From: Mollicutes bacterium
GTDB lineage: Bacteria; Bacillota_I; Bacilli_A; RF39; UBA660
NCBI GenBank assembly: GCA_004552445.1
Contig: SFOJ01000025.1
Coordinates: 1 to 14,638, forward strand
DNA length: 14,638 nt
Reading direction: 5' to 3'
Both the position numbers and the translations under genes were made by a program. Within the stretch, counting starts at the first letter, position 1; the number at the start of each line of letters is the position of its first letter. Below the pieces are notes generated by a model. That model worked only from the letters and a program-made list of their open reading frames with translations. It did not search any database and was not told the origin of the DNA. Of this stretch, positions 12,192 to 14,638 are shown piece after piece.

Positions 12192-14615
12192 CTAGTATTT
12201 TTTTGTATACTTGCAATCTGGATAATTACTGCATCCCATGAATTTTCCATATTGTCCTGATCTTTGTACTAATCTTCCACCGCATTTAGGACATTTGTAT
12301 ATATTTCTTTTTAGTTCTGTATTTGTTTCCATTAGATATTTATAATCTGATTCTAGCTCGTTAGTAAATATAGATTTGTTGTTTTCAACTGTTAATAGTA
12401 ATGTTTGTTTTTTTGATCTTGTTAGAGCTACATAAAAAAGTCTTCTTTCTTCTGCAAATGGATACTCATCAAGTCCGCTGGCTAATAATATTTTTATCAA
12501 TGGTAAATCATTAATTTTGCTAGGAAATCCCATACCATAGTTTTTATTATTTAATATTATGACATAGTCAGCTTGTAATCCTTTTGATTTATGTACAGTT
12601 AGAAATTTTATTTTTAGATCTTTTCTCTTATAATATGTAATATCTATAGAATTATCTTGTACATTATATTTTAAAACAAAGTTATTATTATTTTTTAATA
12701 TATCGACATCAAATGAGTATCGCCCTAAAAAATATACAGTACTATCTTTATCAAATTGTTTAAGTTTTTCTTCTAGAAAATCAATGCTTTTATTTTCTGT
12801 ATATCCATTTATAAATTTTATTGCAAAATCTTCACTAATTTTTGCATTGATATTTTTTCTGTATTGTTTAGGATTTCTCATTATAAAGTTTCCACTTAAT
12901 ATTGACATCATAGAACTAAATCTGTAAGTTCGCTCTATAAAACTTTGATATGTATTTCCCCAATATTTTTCAAAGTTTGTTATTAAATCTATATCACTGC
13001 CATTAAATCTATATATACTTTGCCAGTCATCACCAACGCAGAATAGTTTATAATCTTTTTGTTTTCTCATTGATTCTAGTAATTTATATCTAGATATAGA
13101 CATATCTTGATATTCATCAACTATAACATATTTATAATTATGTATATATTTATTTGCTGATACTGCATCTGTAGCCATATTGATCATGTCATTAAAGTCA
13201 ATCATATTATTTTTATTTAGACCATTTTGATAATCTGAATATAGAGGTGTAATTAAGTCTAGAGTTAACTTGTTAATTGGCGATGATTGAACTTCATTTA
13301 AGTTCTTAACATAATCAATTGAGTAGTTATTACTTTTAATTAAGTTAATTATTGTTGAAAAAACGTTACATATTTCATTTAATAGTCCGCTATTATTTTT
13401 ATTAATGATTTCCCATAATTCTTTTTCAGATTTTGGCTCAATTTTAACATTATGTTTTCTAAGTTTATTTTCTAAATTAGTAATTAATCTACCTTGCTTA
13501 TTTTCATAATAGAATGTTTCAATCATTATTGTATTGTTTTCTTTATGAGTTTTTCTTTTCCATTTAATTGATTCATTATATGCATCACTAGCAGCTAAAC
13601 CATTTTTAGCTTTAAAAAATGGTGCTACTTCGTTATTCTCATCAATTCCAAAGTATTCAATATAAATATTGTACTCTGGCAGATAAAAGTCAGGATAATA
13701 TTGTTGATATTCTTTATTAATCGTTTCATGTTTATATTCTTTCTCATATTCATATTCAATGTTGTTACTAAACAGATAATTTGCTATCTCTAGTTCACCA
13801 TAACTTTTAACTGTTTCACCTTTTAGAGTAGTTGGCTTATTTGTACTAAGATATTCTTCATATTCTTTTTCATTACTAAAATCAAATTCATCTTTAGCAT
13901 TAAACCTTGCAGTACTCATGAAATAAATTAATTTATTTAAATAAGTATTGTCTTCAATGTAATTGTTAATTAATTTTTTTATAACTTGATATAAATCTTT
14001 ATCAAATATTTTATAGTTTTTCTCATAACTTTTTTTAATAATCTCTAAACCAAGTTTATGAAAAGTCATAACATCTAGGTCGATATTTGTTTCATATTTT
14101 ACTCTTTCTTTCATTTCTGATGCTGAAGCATTTGTGAAGGAGAGTAGGAGAATATCTTCTGGTTTGCATTGCCCAGTTAATAATAAATATTTTACTTTTC
14201 CAACAATTGTAGTAGTTTTACCAGAACCTGCACCGGCTATAATTAATTGATTTCTATTTTTTCTAACGATAGCATCAATTTGCTGATCATCAAGTTCTTT
14301 ATTTTCGACTAGTCCACATACTTTGTAGAAGTTTTTCTTAGATTCATTAAAAATCGCATTATTATGTTCATCTATTTTATATTTAGAATTTGAAATTAAA
14401 AGTGATAGTTCGTCATATTCATTTTTATAATTTACGTAGTTAAAAAAATCTAAAATATATTTTAATTTGAAACTAATTTTAGATGGTAATATATTATTTG
14501 CAATATTATATACATCATCATATTCTAAAAAATCGTTATTATTGAATATTTGATTGTATTCAAGTTCTTTATCTTTTATTTTTTTTATTTCATTTAGGAA
14601 CAAACTATCCTTCAT
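12192..14615 (-). CDS. UvrD/Rep-family helicase with nuclease-like insertion and C-terminal zinc finger
   Basis: 807 residues from ATG 14615; GTG 14624 and nearby bases look like its weak RBS (GGGTG). Superfamily 1 motifs occur in order: Q motif near 111-112, Walker A AGAGSGKTT (127-135), SFTNASASEM (159-168), Walker B VIVDEYQDM (497-505), VGDDWQSIYRFNG (527-539), TVHKSKGLQADYV (673-685) and RRLFYVALTRSKKQ (724-737). Between motifs Ia and II, residues about 272-325 form a REase-like segment: E274 in YGELEIANYL, then PDFYLPEYNIYIEYFG with D309 and E320, the layout of a Vsr-like PD-(D/E)XK domain. The C terminus has a topoisomerase-type C4 finger (C775, C778, C795, C801). It should unwind DNA in an ATP-dependent way; nuclease activity is inferred. 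Element maintenance, repair or defence are all possible. Confidence 0.87.
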   Translation of the reverse strand: MKDSLFLNEIKKIKDKELEYNQIFNNNDFLEYDDVYNIANNILPSKISFKLKYILDFFNYVNYKNEYDELSLLISNSKYKIDEHNNAIFNESKKNFYKVCGLVENKELDDQQIDAIVRKNRNQLIIAGAGSGKTTTIVGKVKYLLLTGQCKPEDILLLSFTNASASEMKERVKYETNIDLDVMTFHKLGLEIIKKSYEKNYKIFDKDLYQVIKKLINNYIEDNTYLNKLIYFMSTARFNAKDEFDFSNEKEYEEYLSTNKPTTLKGETVKSYGELEIANYLFSNNIEYEYEKEYKHETINKEYQQYYPDFYLPEYNIYIEYFGIDENNEVAPFFKAKNGLAASDAYNESIKWKRKTHKENNTIMIETFYYENKQGRLITNLENKLRKHNVKIEPKSEKELWEIINKNNSGLLNEICNVFSTIINLIKSNNYSIDYVKNLNEVQSSPINKLTLDLITPLYSDYQNGLNKNNMIDFNDMINMATDAVSANKYIHNYKYVIVDEYQDMSISRYKLLESMRKQKDYKLFCVGDDWQSIYRFNGSDIDLITNFEKYWGNTYQSFIERTYRFSSMMSILSGNFIMRNPKQYRKNINAKISEDFAIKFINGYTENKSIDFLEEKLKQFDKDSTVYFLGRYSFDVDILKNNNNFVLKYNVQDNSIDITYYKRKDLKIKFLTVHKSKGLQADYVIILNNKNYGMGFPSKINDLPLIKILLASGLDEYPFAEERRLFYVALTRSKKQTLLLTVENNKSIFTNELESDYKYLMETNTELKRNIYKCPKCGGRLVQRSGQYGKFMGCSNYPDCKYTKKY

Positions 14616-14632
14616 AACTAACACCCATATTT

Positions 14633-14638
14633 ATTATA
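14633..14638 (-). promoter_or_regulatory. -10 element of the helicase operon, at the window edge
   Basis: On the minus strand TATAAT is the last hexamer of the window, 17 bases before the ATG at 14615. Any -35 lies outside. It would give a leader of only about 10 bases. Confidence 0.4.

Overview
The window is an AT-rich stretch of DNA (visibly about three-quarters A+T) with strong AAGGAGG-type ribosome binding sites, ordinary sigma-A promoters and standard stop codons including TGA. This suggests a low-GC Bacillota (Firmicutes) genome, possibly a gut Bacilli, Erysipelotrichia or Clostridia lineage. It holds no housekeeping genes, rRNA or tRNA that I can see. Its content is accessory: an intact tyrosine integrase, a truncated second integrase, a decayed mobilization relaxase, a phage/ICE-type repressor with its ImmA peptidase, zinc-ribbon proteins, a HEPN protein, a toxin-like gene with a probable immunity gene, and a UvrD-family helicase.

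Left part (1-4502): the 3' part of an unrecognised gene (+), then a two-gene minus-strand operon of small phage-type proteins (a zinc-ribbon protein and a helix-turn-helix-like protein). A non-coding stretch (1290-1768) carries an attachment-site-like structure. Two plus-strand genes follow: a triple zinc-ribbon protein and a zinc-ribbon membrane protein. Next is the first 52 codons of an integrase (minus strand) whose remainder is gone.

Middle part (4600-7620): on the minus strand, a HEPN-domain (Apea-like) gene with its own terminator, then the C-terminal relic of a MobV/Pre-type relaxase with two in-frame TAA stops. Back to back with it on the plus strand is a DUF4268 (PD-(D/E)XK-like) gene that has lost its start codon. 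The relaxase relic and the DUF4268 gene meet at a junction near 6590. A cluster of GTGACA repeats follows.

Right-centre (7652-10366): one plus-strand transcription unit from a consensus promoter (TTGACA-17-TATAAT) to a strong terminator: ImmR-like repressor, ImmA-like metallopeptidase, a small ORF inside a run of hairpins, a short leader-like ORF, a DUF4417 protein, a Ntox50-type toxin-domain protein and a small acidic protein that is probably its immunity factor or antitoxin. This is the most interesting module in the window.

Right end (10367-14638): an attP-like region with repeated TACCYAT arm sites and a 61-nt nested hairpin, then on the minus strand the complete integrase, a small membrane protein with a topoisomerase-type zinc finger, and an 807-aa UvrD-type helicase with a nuclease-like insertion and the same type of zinc finger at its C terminus. 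The layout [att-like region - int on the minus strand] appears twice, once decayed (1290-4502) and once intact (10367-11793). Both att-like regions share a GCCCCCTGA(N)GAGAGC block and a TATAAGGG octamer inside a stem-loop. I read the window as a hotspot or tandem array of related integrative elements with defence-like cargo.
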